A stretch of DNA of 64,000 nucleotides from Eubacterium xylanophilum ATCC 35991 (GTDB lineage Bacteria > Bacillota > Clostridia > Lachnospirales > Lachnospiraceae), in the NCBI RefSeq assembly GCF_000518685.1, contig NZ_JAEB01000010.1, forward strand, positions 56,730-120,729, written 5' to 3'. Under the pieces are notes generated by a model. The model ran no database searches. It was not told where the DNA came from and saw nothing but the letters and a program-made list of their open reading frames with translations. Made by a program: the position numbers and the translations under genes. How positions within the stretch are numbered: position 1 is the stretch's first letter; every line of letters starts with the position of its first letter. Below, piece after piece: positions 63,677 to 64,000 of the stretch.

Positions 63677-63700
63677 GGGCTGTCGCACTAAGACAGCCTA
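63677..63700 (+). terminator. Hairpin after the ZIP gene
   Basis: GGCTGTC pairs with GACAGCC around GCACTAA; the tail TAAAAA lacks a U run. Confidence 0.6.
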
Positions 63701-63779
63701 AAAACAGGAAGAGTCCAACCGACTCGAGACGCAATGCATGCGCATTGAAGTCTCTCTCTGGTTGGCCTCTTCCTGTTTT
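63701..63779. other. Long hairpin, likely intron target
   Basis: AAAACAGGAAGAGtCCAACC (63701-63720) pairs with its 20-base complement at 63760-63779 with one mismatch. An inner part also pairs (GAGAC/GTCTC and CAATGC/GCATTG), giving one extended cruciform ending in TTTT. Confidence 0.85.
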
Positions 63780-63781
63780 AT

Positions 63782-64000
63782 GTTTGCGCGCCATGGGCGC
63801 GCTCTAACGGGTGCAAGTCCCGAACACGCCCAGATAGTGGGAAGTGTATAGCTGAACAGCAAGGGTGTCCATCGTGAGGTGGAATCTGAAGGAAGCTGCA
63901 AGCAAATCTCTGGTCCGACGGACAGAAATCACATATAAGGCTAGGCTACGAGAGATAAGTTGGCATAAAACAACGAAGTCTAATAACTATCACATTTGTA
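63782..64000 (+). mobile_element. Group II intron, 5' domain I region, truncated by window end
   Basis: GTTTG at 63782 resembles the GUGYG intron start with one change. Then come GCGCGCC-AT-GGGCGCGC, GGGTGCAAGTCCC and a series of short stems (AATCTGAAGGAAGC, ACAGAAATCACATATAAGGC) typical of domain I of bacterial group II introns of clostridia. The reverse transcriptase gene would lie beyond the window. The exact 5' splice site is inferred. Confidence 0.82.

Overview
The window looks like chromosome from a low-GC Gram-positive gut or rumen anaerobe of the Lachnospiraceae, perhaps close to Butyrivibrio or Pseudobutyrivibrio. This is inferred from family knowledge. The supporting features are AT-rich DNA with strong AGGAGG-type ribosome binding sites, transketolase split into two genes, an AroD-AroK fusion, a flavin reductase-rubredoxin fusion, a GH10 xylanase remnant, very large secreted Ig-like and BspA-like proteins, and a c-di-GMP-I riboswitch. 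All genes but one are on the + strand.

Layout: 0-2.6 kb holds aspS (5' end outside the window) and galM. 2.7-8 kb is a 1765-aa wall-anchored repeat protein. 8-11 kb holds a beta-CASP RNase and an EAL phosphodiesterase. 11-13.5 kb has transaldolase and split transketolase. 13.7-23.4 kb carries aroA, argS, two ATPases, a YqeG phosphatase with an odd basic tail, an M24 peptidase and aroD-aroK. 23.4-25.3 kb is a PgaC/PgaD-like exopolysaccharide synthase pair, followed by a broken GH10 xylanase and a repeat-filled gap (26.0-26.6 kb). 26.6-28.7 kb is an oxidoreductase-TetR operon with a likely double operator. 28.8-35.5 kb is mainly small housekeeping genes (efp, nucleosidase, HAD, sfsA, NUDIX, def, nitroreductase, Spx/ArsC). 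35.5-39.1 kb has a PLD-helicase, a VanX-like dipeptidase and a small HAD protein.

39.1-56.5 kb is the most distinctive part. It is a run of secreted proteins: a Lys-rich Ig-like protein, a 2155-aa Ig-like repeat protein with a polylysine-like C-terminus, two BspA-type leucine-rich repeat proteins, a papain-like protease with a Pro-Thr linker and basic C-terminal domain, and a protein with alternating Lys-rich and Asp-rich blocks controlled by a c-di-GMP riboswitch. An Fe-S aldo-keto reductase sits inside the run. 56.7-63.7 kb has TrkH/TrkA potassium uptake, an MBL hydrolase, a flavin reductase-rubredoxin facing a Fur-family regulator, an MscS channel, a beta-helix protein and a ZIP transporter. 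The window ends in the 5' part of a group II intron lying directly behind a long hairpin.

How the genes may work together (inference): c-di-GMP is degraded by the EAL protein, may activate the PgaCD-like synthase, and is sensed by the riboswitch in front of a surface protein. That suggests a c-di-GMP-controlled attachment programme. A family of short palindromic repeats is scattered through intergenic regions and has rewritten the end of one gene.
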